Assembly: GCA_016711285.1 (NCBI GenBank) | Contig: JADJTG010000010.1 | Span: 1-64,000 of the forward strand | From: Sphingobacteriales bacterium | GTDB taxonomy: Bacteria > Bacteroidota > Bacteroidia > Chitinophagales > UBA2359 | Reading direction: 5' to 3' | DNA length: 64,000 nucleotides | Shown here: positions 26,956 to 37,000 of the stretch, piece by piece | Layout: each line of letters begins with the position of its first letter | How positions within the stretch are numbered: the first letter of the stretch is position 1 | Program-made: the position numbers and the translations under genes | The notes under the pieces: model-generated | What the model was told of the DNA's origin: nothing | The model's input: the letters and a program-made list of their open reading frames with translations, nothing else | Database searches by the model: none

Positions 26956-27840
26956 TTATTTGGCTTTGGGGTGTGCTTTTTGGTAAATACGTTTTATTTT
27001 TTCTATGGAGTTATGCGTATAAATTTGTGTGGCTGCCAGCGAGCTGTGTCCGAGCAACTCTTTAATGGCACTCAAATCGCCGCCGTTGTTGAGCAGTTCG
27101 GTAGCAAAGGTATGGCGCAGCGCGTGGGGATTTTGGTGCGGATTGTGGCTCACCAAACTGAGGTGTTTTTTGAGGAGGCGATGCACGAAAAGCGGATACA
27201 GATTTTTTCCTTTTTTGCTCAATAGTAGCGGAATTTTATCGGCAAAAAGTGTATTGCGTTTGTCGAGGTATTGCTCCAGTGTTTTTTGCAGTTGCGTACT
27301 GAAAGGCAAACGCCGCTCTTTGTTGCCTTTGCCCAAGATGCGCACATTTTGAGTTTCTGTATCAAAATGTTTTTCCTGCAATGCCAATAATTCCCCCAAA
27401 CGCAGGCCGGTTTCGAAAAAAAGCTCAATGATGAGGCGGTCGCGGCAGCCCTCAAAATCATCAGCGAAATAGTGTTGAGTAATAATGGCGTTGATTTGCT
27501 CGTTGTTGTGTACTTCGGGCAGCTTTCTGGCAATTTTGGGGGCAATGGCTTTGGCGGCAGGGTTTTTGCTTATGACCTGATTGCGCATCAGAAAGCGGAA
27601 ATACGATTTCAGCACCGACAATTTGCGGTTGATGGATTTCGGCGATAGTTTTTCGGTATTCATCAAATGCACTATCCACGAGCGTATGTGCAAATGCTCA
27701 ACGGCAGCGGCTTCCTGCAAGGCGTAGGTCTGTTGCAAATAAGCCAAAAACTGCTCCAAATCGCTGCGATACGATTGTAACGTATAGGGCGAGTAGGCTT
27801 TTTCGAATTGAAGATAATTCAGAAAACTGTCTGTTTTCAT
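26956..27840 (-). CDS. Tyrosine recombinase XerC/XerD
   Basis: I chose the ATG at 27840 (MKTDSFLNYLQFEKAYSPYTL), giving 294 residues, the usual Xer size; a longer upstream frame reads through sequence with no family match and would overlap the next gene. The N-terminal SAM-like core-binding domain spans about 1-90. The catalytic domain has R (FETGLRLGELLAL), K (LGKGNKERRLPF), H-x-L-R (PHALRHTFATELLNNGGDLSAIKELLGHSS) and the nucleophile Y (AATQIYTHNSIEKIK). It resolves chromosome dimers at dif during division. XerC cannot be told from XerD here. parA and parB are 4 kb away. Confidence 0.88.
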   Translation of the reverse strand: MKTDSFLNYLQFEKAYSPYTLQSYRSDLEQFLAYLQQTYALQEAAAVEHLHIRSWIVHLMNTEKLSPKSINRKLSVLKSYFRFLMRNQVISKNPAAKAIAPKIARKLPEVHNNEQINAIITQHYFADDFEGCRDRLIIELFFETGLRLGELLALQEKHFDTETQNVRILGKGNKERRLPFSTQLQKTLEQYLDKRNTLFADKIPLLLSKKGKNLYPLFVHRLLKKHLSLVSHNPHQNPHALRHTFATELLNNGGDLSAIKELLGHSSLAATQIYTHNSIEKIKRIYQKAHPKAK

Positions 27841-27940
27841 AAAAAAATACAGGCGACATTTAGAAACCATAAAAATAGCACTTATTCCCGATAGAAGTGG
27901 CAACAATACGCACAAAAAATATAAGAGCAGGCGTTTTTTT

Positions 27941-27974
27941 ATAAAAAAAACCGCCGCTTTTGAGGGCGGCGGTT
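27941..27974 (-). terminator. Terminator of the hypothetical lipoprotein gene
   Basis: On the minus strand CCGCCGC and GCGGCGG form a GC-rich stem followed by eight T residues, 31 bp after the stop at 28005. Confidence 0.85.
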
Positions 27975-28004
27975 CATAAAAAATAAGGGTAAACGAAATA
28001 ATCT

Positions 28005-28874
28005 CTATTGACTGGAACAGTTTGCCGTACAACTTTGTTTTTCGGGTGCGGTGCGCAATTGCTGAAGTTTCTGGCAGCAATTATAAGCCGGATCATTCTT
28101 CACATTGTCCCAAATGGTTTTTAGGTCGGTGCGCAAATAAGTTTTGGTGAGGTTATCGCAAGAGCCGCCATTGAGATTGATGTAGGCACAAGTGCCGCGC
28201 AGTGCATTATCCAAGTGATTGAGGTCGCCCGAAGCACAGCCGTACACGACATCTTCACATAACGTGGGTATGCGTGCCAATTCGGTATATGATATTTTAG
28301 TAACAACGGTATCCTGATTGGCATTTGCGGCGGCAGCGATGTATTGCAATTCAATAGTTTGTTTTTCGGGCAATATTCCACTAATTTCCACTACGCCGTT
28401 TTCCGATAATTGGGCAGCGATTTTTTCACCACCCACCAATACTGCTACTTCTGTTTTTTGGGCTTCGGCGGGGGCGACAGCATCTAAGGCAATATAAGTT
28501 TTTCCGTTTTTTACTTCGATGTTCTTCACGGCAATTCCGGCGGGCAAAATTTTAGAAATACCGGTATTTTTGCCCGATGCAGCCACCCACACGATATCAC
28601 TTTCCTTGTTTTTTTGAGGCTGTAATAAAAAGGTAGCGGCGTTTTTTTGATTTTTTGCTTCATCTTTCCGCAACACTTCACCGTTCTGTCGGGCTTCAAT
28701 GCCGGCGTTGCCCGTGTCTTCACCGTATTGTACCTGCACTCGGGTGCTGTCCAATACCTGAATCTGTACATCAGGGGCTGTAATTTTTACACTTTTTGGA
28801 GTTTGTTGGCAGGCAGTCCACAGCACCAAGAGGGTCGCACACAGCAGCGACAAAAAAACAATCTTTTTTTGCAT
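28005..28874 (-). CDS. Lipoprotein of unknown function with cysteine-rich C-terminus
   Basis: The 289-residue protein has a lipobox (LLVLWTAC, Cys about 22). The middle part is predicted to be beta-rich (VQIQVLDSTRVQVQYG, TEVAVLVGGEKIAAQLSENGVVEISGILPEKQTIELQYIAAA). The last 80 residues carry eight cysteines (LCEDVVYGCASGDLNHLDNAL ... CAYINLNGGSCDN ... AYNCCQKLQQL ... QSCTANCSSQ), likely disulfide-bonded outside the cytosol. I recognise no named family. It is a single gene between the xer gene and a divergent hypothetical gene. Confidence 0.6.
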   Translation of the reverse strand: MQKKIVFLSLLCATLLVLWTACQQTPKSVKITAPDVQIQVLDSTRVQVQYGEDTGNAGIEARQNGEVLRKDEAKNQKNAATFLLQPQKNKESDIVWVAASGKNTGISKILPAGIAVKNIEVKNGKTYIALDAVAPAEAQKTEVAVLVGGEKIAAQLSENGVVEISGILPEKQTIELQYIAAAANANQDTVVTKISYTELARIPTLCEDVVYGCASGDLNHLDNALRGTCAYINLNGGSCDNLTKTYLRTDLKTIWDNVKNDPAYNCCQKLQQLRTAPEKQSCTANCSSQ

Positions 28875-29114
28875 GATTTATTCGTTTTAATAATTGAAAA
28901 AAATTATATTTACGGTTCTGATAAGTCTATTTAATTGCTTAATCTTTGCGTTCTACTTTAAATAAAAAGTTATAAAAAAATGTCAATCAATCTTTTATAA
29001 ATTCTTAGTAAAAACATAAATTGTAACCAACTTGCCGTTACAAAAAACTGTGTTCATTCTTTTTCTTTATCGTCCGATTCCAATGCGTCCTGTTCAAAGG
29101 CGCACTCATTTATT

Positions 29115-30572
29115 ATGAAAAACAAAAGTACCGACCTGCTCAAAACATTTGATGCGGATAAGCTCAAACGTTTTCAGGATTATTTATCGTCACCTTACAG
29201 CAAAGCCGGACCTTTACTGCAACATCTCTGTTCCTTTTTGTTGCGTTTTGCTCCTTCTTTTCAAAATATATTGTGTACTGACGAAAACGCTTTTGAGGCA
29301 ATATACCCCAAAAAACCTTACAACAAAACCCAGTTGAGTAAGGTATTTTCGCAACTGTTCAATATGCTCAAAGATTTTGTTGCTTTGGAATACGCCATAG
29401 AAGATGAGGTATTCAAGCAAAAAAGCCTGATGCAATACGCAATAAAAAACAATATCTTGGAATGGGTAGATGAACTCTACGAAAAAAACAAAAAAGAAAT
29501 CCGCCAAACGGCAGATCTTAATTTTGTAACATTACAAAGGAAATACGAAATAGAAAATCTCTATACAAATTTCCTCATTCTCCACAAGGACGATGGGGGG
29601 GGAGAATTAAATTTTCTGAATTTATTGGATACTTTTGAAGAGTACAGCCTATGTACCCAATTGTATATCTATGCACAAATCATCAATCGGCAACGCATAT
29701 ATCCATTTGAATATCCCAAAGCACATTTAGAATATCTGATACAAGAACTACGCACATACAACAACCCCAAAAAAACCTTTACAGATATATGGTATCATAT
29801 TATATTACTTCTGCAACACCCCAAAGATAGAACATATTATGATAAATGCAAAACCTTGATTGATAAATATGAAAAAATAATTACAAAAGATATTTTGCGT
29901 GTTTTTATAACAGCAATGAGGAACGTATTGAGCGATTGTTTTGAGCCGGGTTCGCAGGCACATTATCAGGAGTATTTTTACTGGATAAAAAAAGAAATAA
30001 AAGAGGAAATTGTTTATGTGGAAAATAACCTGATACAGTTCAAAACCTTTCGCAATTTTTTTGTGGTAGCTTCGCGCCTCAAAGAGTGGAAATGGGCGGA
30101 GGATTTTATAAAAAAACACGAACACAGCATATCGGGGCAACCTGAAGATTGCCGCGCTATTTATTTATATTGCTATGCCGAAATTTTATTAGCTAAAAAA
30201 GAATTTTTGAAAGCAAAAGAATCTCTCAAAATTTTTAAATGTAAAGATATTTATTTGAGTTTAGATGAACGCCGTCTGCTTGCCAAACTCTGCTATGAAC
30301 TCGGCGAAGACGAAGAATTTGAAAAACTGCTCAATAGTTTCGGCAGAAAACTCACCTATCACAAAAGTAGTTTGCCGCCTAATCATTGGCAGGCAAACCG
30401 TCAGTTCATCAATATCATCAATTCTTTATTTTTAACCCGCAGTCAAATTTCGGTAATGACGCGCTCCGAACGGGCAAAAGCCATTGCAGAATTGCAGGAA
30501 AAAATTACTTCGGCAGATATAATACCGGAAAAAATCTGGTTGTTGGAGAAAGTAGAGGCTTTAAAAAAATAA
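29115..30572 (+). CDS. Large alpha-helical protein of unknown function
   Basis: The 485-residue protein has no signal peptide and no membrane segment, so it should be cytosolic. It is helical throughout, with TPR-like stretches in the second half (FRNFFVVASRLKEWKWAEDFIKKHEHSISG, CYAEILLAKKEFLKAKESLKIFKCKDIY, LAKLCYELGEDEEFEKLLNSFGRKL). The start DLLKTFDADKLKRFQDYLSSPYSK looks like a distinct N-terminal module. I recall similar-sized helical proteins in Chitinophagales but cannot name a family. It is flanked by divergent and convergent genes and forms its own unit. Confidence 0.6.
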   Translation: MKNKSTDLLKTFDADKLKRFQDYLSSPYSKAGPLLQHLCSFLLRFAPSFQNILCTDENAFEAIYPKKPYNKTQLSKVFSQLFNMLKDFVALEYAIEDEVFKQKSLMQYAIKNNILEWVDELYEKNKKEIRQTADLNFVTLQRKYEIENLYTNFLILHKDDGGGELNFLNLLDTFEEYSLCTQLYIYAQIINRQRIYPFEYPKAHLEYLIQELRTYNNPKKTFTDIWYHIILLLQHPKDRTYYDKCKTLIDKYEKIITKDILRVFITAMRNVLSDCFEPGSQAHYQEYFYWIKKEIKEEIVYVENNLIQFKTFRNFFVVASRLKEWKWAEDFIKKHEHSISGQPEDCRAIYLYCYAEILLAKKEFLKAKESLKIFKCKDIYLSLDERRLLAKLCYELGEDEEFEKLLNSFGRKLTYHKSSLPPNHWQANRQFINIINSLFLTRSQISVMTRSERAKAIAELQEKITSADIIPEKIWLLEKVEALKK

Positions 30573-30637
30573 GGTACAGCCGCTTTGCTGCAAGGTTCGG
30601 CACAACAAATATCGGCATTTTGTGTTGATGGTGATAT

Positions 30638-30937
30638 ATGTATCCCTACCACAACAAAATCAGGCAGCGTATTCGCAACGGTGAATTGATAAAGTATGAG
30701 TATGTTGATAAATACAAAAATATCAGCCCTTGTTTGCTTTTATATTTCAGTAGCGAACCGCACATCAAACCCATTCGCGAGCATCGCTTTGCGGAATACG
30801 AAGCCATTTTGAATGTAAAAGTAGGTGAAGCAATGACGAAAGACACAACTGATACAACTTTTGAAAAAAAGTTTTTTGTCATCAAAATGTCCACTTTACG
30901 CCTATACAGGGCACAGCCGCTTCGCCGATACCCGTAG
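30638..30937 (+). CDS. Small conserved-looking hypothetical protein
   Basis: The 99-residue frame starts MYPYHNKIRQRIRNGELIKYEYVDKYKNISPCLLLYFSSEPHIKPIREHRFAEYE, which has normal protein composition. The last 20 residues run into the 3' end of the convergent DUF5683 gene (30882-30937), so the true end could be earlier if a base is wrong there. The function is unknown, and it may be co-transcribed with the preceding hypothetical gene, 65 bp upstream. Confidence 0.5.
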   Translation: MYPYHNKIRQRIRNGELIKYEYVDKYKNISPCLLLYFSSEPHIKPIREHRFAEYEAILNVKVGEAMTKDTTDTTFEKKFFVIKMSTLRLYRAQPLRRYP

Positions 30938-31882
30938 GCAGGTAGCCTATTTCTAAATTATCGTCCACATTAAAACCGTACAAATGCGCATCTACGGTGG
31001 CATCTACTATCTGTAGTACATATACCGCCACCAACGACAACACCGACAATTCGGCATAGCGGCGATAAATTTTTCGCCCGCGCAATAGAGTAGCCTCATC
31101 ATAATTGGCAATAGCAGGATAAGGAGAAAAATCTTCGCGATAACGATAAATATAAGCATCGGTAAAGCGGTGATACCAACGAATATTGTCGTACAAAAAA
31201 TAAGTAGCTACGCCCAATGCACCATATACCAAAGGAATTTTCCAATATTTGCCGTTGTAGGCTTGTCCCCAGCCCGGCAATGCCGCCGAGCGCGTGGCAG
31301 CTTTGAGCGGCGAATGTGGCAACTTTGAGCGGCGTATTTCAAAGGAGGAGTAGGCATCGATGGCGTTGGTGGCGTACAGCACCAAAGCCCCCGCCCGCAA
31401 CCAGTTTCCGGCAATGCGGGCCTTATCCATTTTTTTGTGCAGTTGCGCAATGCTGTATTCCGCTTCCAAAGGATTCAAAACCTCATCGTTATAAGCATCA
31501 AATAAAGCGGTGCGATAATCTTTGTATTGTGCCTGTGCCTGCCACGAAGCCACCCCCATTGCCGTTATTGTTCCCAAAAAAACAACACCTTTCGGCAGTT
31601 GGCGATTTTTCCACTGTCCCCAGCCGGGCACTGCCAGCGATTGCAGCGCACGCCGCAACCCGATGTTGGAAGAGTCGTTGCGGGCGGTTTTTTTTACGGT
31701 GCTGCTGTCGGCGGTTTGGGTTTTCAGGCTATCCGCCGTAGGCAGGACGACTTTGTTTTTTTCTGCCTTGAAGTATCGGTAGCGGCGGATTGGGCATTAT
31801 CTTGCGCCCAAGCGTGGCTGCCAAATAACAACAAAAGCACAAAAAGCAATCTGAACAAGCCTTTGTTAGGGTACTTGTTCAT
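30882..31882 (-). CDS. DUF5683 membrane protein, one frameshift near the N-terminus
   Basis: The gene starts at 31882 (MNKYPNKGLFRLLFVLLLLFGSHAWAQD, signal peptide), but this frame stops after about 50 residues. From about 31745 the next frame continues VVLPTADSLKTQTADSSTVKKT into the DUF5683 region: LRRALQSLAVPGWGQWKNRQLPKGVVFLG and a second PGWGQ unit, ATRSAALPGWGQAYNGKYWKIPLVYG, both typical. Several hydrophobic segments follow (YGALGVATYFLY, LSVLSLVAVYVLQIVDATVDAHLYGFNVDDNLEI). It lies downstream of parB on the same strand, its usual neighbourhood in Bacteroidota (parA-parB-DUF5683-dapB). One missing or extra base explains the break. Confidence 0.75.
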
Positions 31883-31943
31883 TTTTTTGTTTGTAAAATA
31901 ATCTTCAAAACAACTAAAAAAAAACGATACGAACGACATCACT

Positions 31944-32894
31944 TTACAATTCAATAGCTTGCAAAATACGGTTGAGGTCGTCATCGGAATTGAACGGAAT
32001 CAGTAATTCTCCTTTTCCTTCGCTTTTCAGGCGCAACTGTACTTTGGTTTCAAAGCGTTGCGAAAGGTCGTTCATTATTTTCTGATAAGCGTAGGGCAAA
32101 TTATTTTTTCGGGCATTGGCTTTATCGCGCGAAGTGCCATGATAGGTTTTTATAAGAGCCTTCATCAAATCCTCCACGCGGCGCACCGACAAATCTTTTT
32201 CTAAAATTTCTTTATACACCACTAATTGTATGGCTACATCATCGGTGGCGAGCATGGCGCGGGCGTGCCCCATAGATATTTGTTGTTGCTTCAGCCCTAT
32301 TTGCACTTCGGGCGGCAGCCGCAGCAGCCGCAGATAGTTGGTAACGGTAGAACGCTGTTTGCCCAAACGCTCGGCGAGTACTTCGTGCGTGAGGCTGCAC
32401 TCGTCAAGGAGGCGTTGGTAAGTAAGAGCAATTTCTATGGCGTTGAGGTCTTCGCGCTGTATGTTTTCAATGAGGGCGATTTCCAGCATTTCCTGATCAT
32501 TGGCGCGGCGCACAAAAGCGGGTATTTCCTGAAGCCCCGCCATTTGAGCAGCGCGGAGGCGGCGTTCGCCGGAGATGAGCTGATAATGCTCGCCGTCTAA
32601 TTGTCGCACGGTGATGGGCTGCACTACGCCGTGCGTGCGGATAGAGGCGGCGAGTTCTTGGAGAGCTTCTGGGTCAAATGTTTTGCGCGGCTGAAAAGGG
32701 TTGAGTTCGATGCGCTCCAACGAAATATTGGCGGTATATTCGGGCGGTGCAACAGACGTGGGCGTAGCGGCAGCCAAATCGGGTGTGCCGCTTACTGCGT
32801 CCAACAAAGGGTCGGGCTGCGAAGCCTCATTCATATTTTGAAGCAAAGCTCTGATGCCTTTGCCGAAATCTTTTTTTCCTTTATTTGTTTTCAA
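31944..32894 (-). CDS. parB: Chromosome-partitioning protein ParB
   Basis: The 316-residue protein has a basic N-terminal tail (KGKKDFGKGIRALL), the CTPase/ParB domain (ISLERIELNPFQPRKTFDPEALQELAASIRTHGVVQPITVR with ISGERRLRAAQMAG and the ENIQREDLNAIEIA signature), a helix-turn-helix (LTHEVLAERLGKQRSTVTNYLRLLRLP) and a C-terminal dimerisation part. It loads on parS, spreads as a CTP clamp and directs origin segregation with ParA. I see no parS site (TGTTTCACGTGAAACA-like) in the window. It lies 74 bp after parA. Confidence 0.95.
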   Translation of the reverse strand: MKTNKGKKDFGKGIRALLQNMNEASQPDPLLDAVSGTPDLAAATPTSVAPPEYTANISLERIELNPFQPRKTFDPEALQELAASIRTHGVVQPITVRQLDGEHYQLISGERRLRAAQMAGLQEIPAFVRRANDQEMLEIALIENIQREDLNAIEIALTYQRLLDECSLTHEVLAERLGKQRSTVTNYLRLLRLPPEVQIGLKQQQISMGHARAMLATDDVAIQLVVYKEILEKDLSVRRVEDLMKALIKTYHGTSRDKANARKNNLPYAYQKIMNDLSQRFETKVQLRLKSEGKGELLIPFNSDDDLNRILQAIEL

Positions 32895-32968
32895 TGCTTG
32901 ATATAATACGGGTTCTTTTAAAAAAACGAGGGCGGTAAAAAAATATACCTCAAAAAAACAAACAGAGT

Positions 32969-33742
32969 TTATACTTTTTTGCGATTTTTTCGGATAATCT
33001 CTTTTGCCAAATTGATATAATGCTGCGCGCCTTTGCTTTGAATGTCGTACATAATAATAGATTGTCCGTAGCTCGGTGCTTCGCCCAATCGGGTATTGCG
33101 CTGAATAATGCTACTAAATACCAAATCTTTGAAATGATGTTTTACTTCTTCTACTACCTGATTCGATAGACGCAGGCGCGGGTCGTACATGGTGAGTAAA
33201 ATACCCTCGACGGTAAGTTGGGGATTCATGCGGCTTTGTACGATTTTGATGGTATTTAGCAATTTTCCCAAACCTTCCAGCGCAAAAAACTCACATTGTA
33301 CCGGAACAATTACCGAGTCGGCGGCGGTGAGCGCATTGATAGTAATAAGCCCTAACGAAGGCGAGCAATCAATGAGGATATAATCGTATTGGTGGCGGAT
33401 TTTTTCTAAGGTGCTTTTTAAAATATACTCGCGATTGGGCTGATTGACAAATTCTATTTCTGCACCCACCAAATCCAAATGCGAAGGCAAAAGCCATACA
33501 TTGGGCGAGTCGGTTTCCATAATTGCCTCTTCGAGCGTACTTTCGCCGATGATACATTCATATACGCTGTTTTCTACACTTTGCGGGTCAATGCCCAAAC
33601 CCGAAGTGGCGTTGGCTTGCGGGTCGGCATCAATGAGCAGAATTTTATTTTCCAAAACCCCCAAACTGGCGGCAAGGTTGATGCTGGTGGTGGTTTTGCC
33701 CACACCTCCTTTTTGATTGGCAATTGCAATAATTTTTCCCAT
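32969..33742 (-). CDS. parA: Chromosome-partitioning ATPase ParA/Soj
   Basis: From the ATG at 33742 the product is 257 residues: MGKIIAIANQKGGVGKTTTSINLAASLG with the deviant Walker A (KGGVGKTT) at the N-terminus and no long N-terminal DNA-binding domain, as in chromosomal Soj. Walker A' (LIDADPQANATSGLG) and Walker B (YILIDCSPSLGLITINAL) follow. It forms ATP-dependent dimers on the nucleoid that position ParB-parS complexes. It forms an operon with parB and the DUF5683 gene. Confidence 0.95.
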   Translation of the reverse strand: MGKIIAIANQKGGVGKTTTSINLAASLGVLENKILLIDADPQANATSGLGIDPQSVENSVYECIIGESTLEEAIMETDSPNVWLLPSHLDLVGAEIEFVNQPNREYILKSTLEKIRHQYDYILIDCSPSLGLITINALTAADSVIVPVQCEFFALEGLGKLLNTIKIVQSRMNPQLTVEGILLTMYDPRLRLSNQVVEEVKHHFKDLVFSSIIQRNTRLGEAPSYGQSIIMYDIQSKGAQHYINLAKEIIRKNRKKV

Positions 33743-33925
33743 TGAATAATGTTTGTAGTGTGTTGGCAATTGTGTTAAATCAGGGTAAAAAACTCGTTTT
33801 TTTAGCGAAAAATAAAACCAATGCCCCGAATTTCAATATGATACGAAATAACCGGATAGCGTAATACCTTTTTCAAAATCAAACTACAGCGATTAAAACT
33901 GTTGTTTGTGGCACAAGTGCGCCTG

Positions 33926-33933
33926 CAAAGATA
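33926..33933 (-). promoter_or_regulatory. Possible -7 box for the parAB unit
   Basis: Read on the minus strand, TATCTTTG fits TAnnTTTG. It lies about 185 bp before the parA ATG in a 294-bp gene-free gap. No paired -33 TTTG is seen, so support is weak. Confidence 0.3.
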
Positions 33934-34036
33934 CATTTTTTATGCCTTTTTTGTGTTTTATTCCTGCAAGCTGCTATTTGGCAGATGGATATTTTGTTAA
34001 ATGATTTTATTTTTGCTTATACGAGCCTTTGCGATT

Positions 34037-37000
34037 TTAAAAAATTGCTCTAATTTCGGCTCTTGCGCTATGTACCACTTGCGGCGTTCTGTCGTTTTTT
34101 CTGCCCTCATACGAAATACTCAATTGCAGGGCACGCGGCAGCATCACACTTCCTGTTATTTGTAAAGCATAATTTTTTCCATTTTGCAGCCCTTCCAACA
34201 TCGCATAGCTCAAAGGCAGTAGCGCATCGGGTATGTTGCCGTCGCGGTCGCTGAAAGCAATATCCGAAAAACTCAAACGCGCCGTGAGGTTTCCTTTTTG
34301 TACGGCGGCGTAGCGCGTTTCTATCTGAAAGGTATGGTGGGTGGCGCGTTCGCCCTTGCCTTGGTCGGCGGTATTTTCACTTTGCTGATAGCGGTAAGAG
34401 CCACCCACGCGCCAGCGTTTGCTCCACTGATAGGTGCAGGCAGGTTCGGTTTTGTATTGCTGTATCCTAAAATTGCGCTCCTCATAAGCCGTAGAACTGC
34501 TCAAATGCTGTATGTAGGCATACCGAAAACTCCACGTCCAGATTTTGTTGGCATTGCGTTGCCAAAAAAGCCCCTGTTCGCGGCGGTCATTGTCGTCTGT
34601 ACCCGACAATAAAGACAGTGTATTGGCGGTTTGGGCGTAATAATATTCGCTTTGCCATTTGTTTTTGAGGTGTTTGTAGAGCAACCGATGGCGTTGCGAA
34701 AAGCGGCGACCCAATAATTGCGCTGTTGTTTTTCCCACGGGCAGCAGCCACGTCATTTGCGGCGCAGCGAGCAAAGCACGCGCCGATTCTACATTGCTGT
34801 TGAGCGAAAAACGGCTGATAAAGCGAAGGTAAGCGGCGTTTTTGGCATCGCTCCAACGGTTTTTAGGATTGACGGTAAGAGCATAAGACAAAGTTACATT
34901 GTTGCTGGGGTCGTATAAATTGGTGGGCAGCCATTGCAGGCGGAAGCGTGCCGTATCGCGGGTGGCATCGGTGACGGGTACAAAATTGCCGCTGGGCAGC
35001 AAAATATGTGTGCCTTGTCCGGCGGGTACTTCGTAGTAGGCTTCTTCCAATCGCTGCTGCTGTCCGGTGGCAGCTTCGTAGTTCGCCGATATATCCGCCA
35101 TTTCTTTGAGCCAAGTGCCGTGATAGTTGAGCGAGGCGAGCAAGGTGCGGGGCGGGGCATTTTGGAGGCTGTCGGAGGGGATTTTTTGCTCCAAACGGCG
35201 ATAAGTAATTTTTCCGCGCCATTGGTGGCTGCGGTGTACCCACGCACCTTCGGCAGCAAGCTGGCGGGCGCGTTGGGCGAGTGCAAATTTTTCCTGCTCC
35301 GGCACTTTATCATCTCGCCATATATAGCTGATTTTTAGGTTTTTATCAAAACTTATTTTTTTTTCAGCCCAGATACTTTGTTCTGTAAAATGAAAAGCCG
35401 CTGCCAATAGGCTGTCTGTTTGTGGGCGATACAAACGGTTTTTTTCGGAAGCGTAGCGCAGCCCCGCCGACCACGTTTTGCCGAAGCGATATACCGCCTG
35501 CACCGTAGGGCGCACAAAAGAGGATTGCAAAGTATTTTGATTGGTTTTGAGCCATTGCAAACGTTGTTTTATTTCTATATGTGAGGTATTGCAGTTCATT
35601 TGAAGCGTTTGCGCCGTTCCTTTGTAGCCTTGTAGTTGCAGTTGCTCTGCCTGATAGCTGCCGTTGAGGAAATTGTTGTAAAAAAAAGCGAGTTCGCCGG
35701 CAATTTGTTGGCGAAAACTGAATTTTTGCGGATAAATGATATTCCAGTTGCGGTTAAATTCGGGCGGCAAAAAAGGCTCAGGCGTTTGGAAATAGGTGGA
35801 GTTGGCATCGTATTTTGTGCTTGCCTGTAAATAGATTTTTTTTTCTTTATTTACATATATTTTCTTGGAAATATCAGCCCGTAGTGCCGTTCCTTCATTG
35901 TCGTCTTTGTCTTTGTCGGATAAAGTGTTGAGGTCTTTGCTGCTCCACGCCGTTTCCAAACGCGCGGTGGTGGTGCTGTCGCTGAATTGCAGGGTAGCCG
36001 TTGATATTTGCTGCTGAAAAGGAGCTATCAATGCCCAGAGTGGTTCAAAAGTGCCGCGCGGCTCTTGGTTGCTGCTGTCGGGGGCTATCCATTCGTAGCT
36101 GCGCCCGTTGAGGTTGTTGGTGATGAGGATATAGTTACCTTTGCCCGCCCCCAATTCCGTAAAACTCAACTGATACAGCGAGTCGTTTGACATAACGGCA
36201 GTGGCTCTTTTGTAAATGTTGTAAATTTTTCCGTTGAAAACAGTATCTTTTTTATAATACAATATCTTATTCGCATCGTAAGGTGTGAGCTGTTCGGATA
36301 AAGCATAGGCGGTGCTGTCGCCGCTTTGTTGTAATATATTGCGTTGTGCCGCATTAAAAGATTGCAACAAAGGATTGTTTTTTGCATCGCGCTCGGTATA
36401 ATAATTCCATTGCGCCCGCCATTTGTTTTTTTTCCATTGCAATTGCGGTAGCCACACATAACGCGGATAATTGCGCTCTGCATATTCAAACTCTACCACA
36501 ATGCGCTTGTCTTTGGTGATTAATTGTTTAGAGGTAAAAATGATTTCACCCAAATTGTAATCTACCTGATAATCTTCGGCACGCAGCAGCAGGTTACCAT
36601 CTATATAAATACGCTCCGTTCCCGAAAGCACCAAAATAAACAATTCGTTGTTTTGCCCACGCAGTTTATAAGGTCCCTGATTGCCCTCGATGCCCTGAAA
36701 AGACTGCCGCATAAAACGCCCGCGTGCGGCTGCCACTGCCACCGAAGCTAAAAGCGTATCGGCGTAGCGGTGGCGGCTGATATGCTCCACCAAAGCTCCT
36801 TGCATTTTGCGCTGTAGTGGCAAAAAACGGCTGTTGCGGAGCAATACATCAAAATCGCCCATTACTACGCGCTGCCCGCCTTTGCGCAGTTGAATAAAGA
36901 TGCGTTCAAAATCCTGTAATTGCTGCGTATTGCCCTGCATCTGAAAAGGAATGTTGGTGTCGGAAATATTGGCGAGCACTTCTATTCCGTTGTCTAACTG

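Noticed and set aside
31944..33769. parS sites within or near parAB
   Set aside because: No sequence close to TGTTTCACGTGAAACA was seen in the window.
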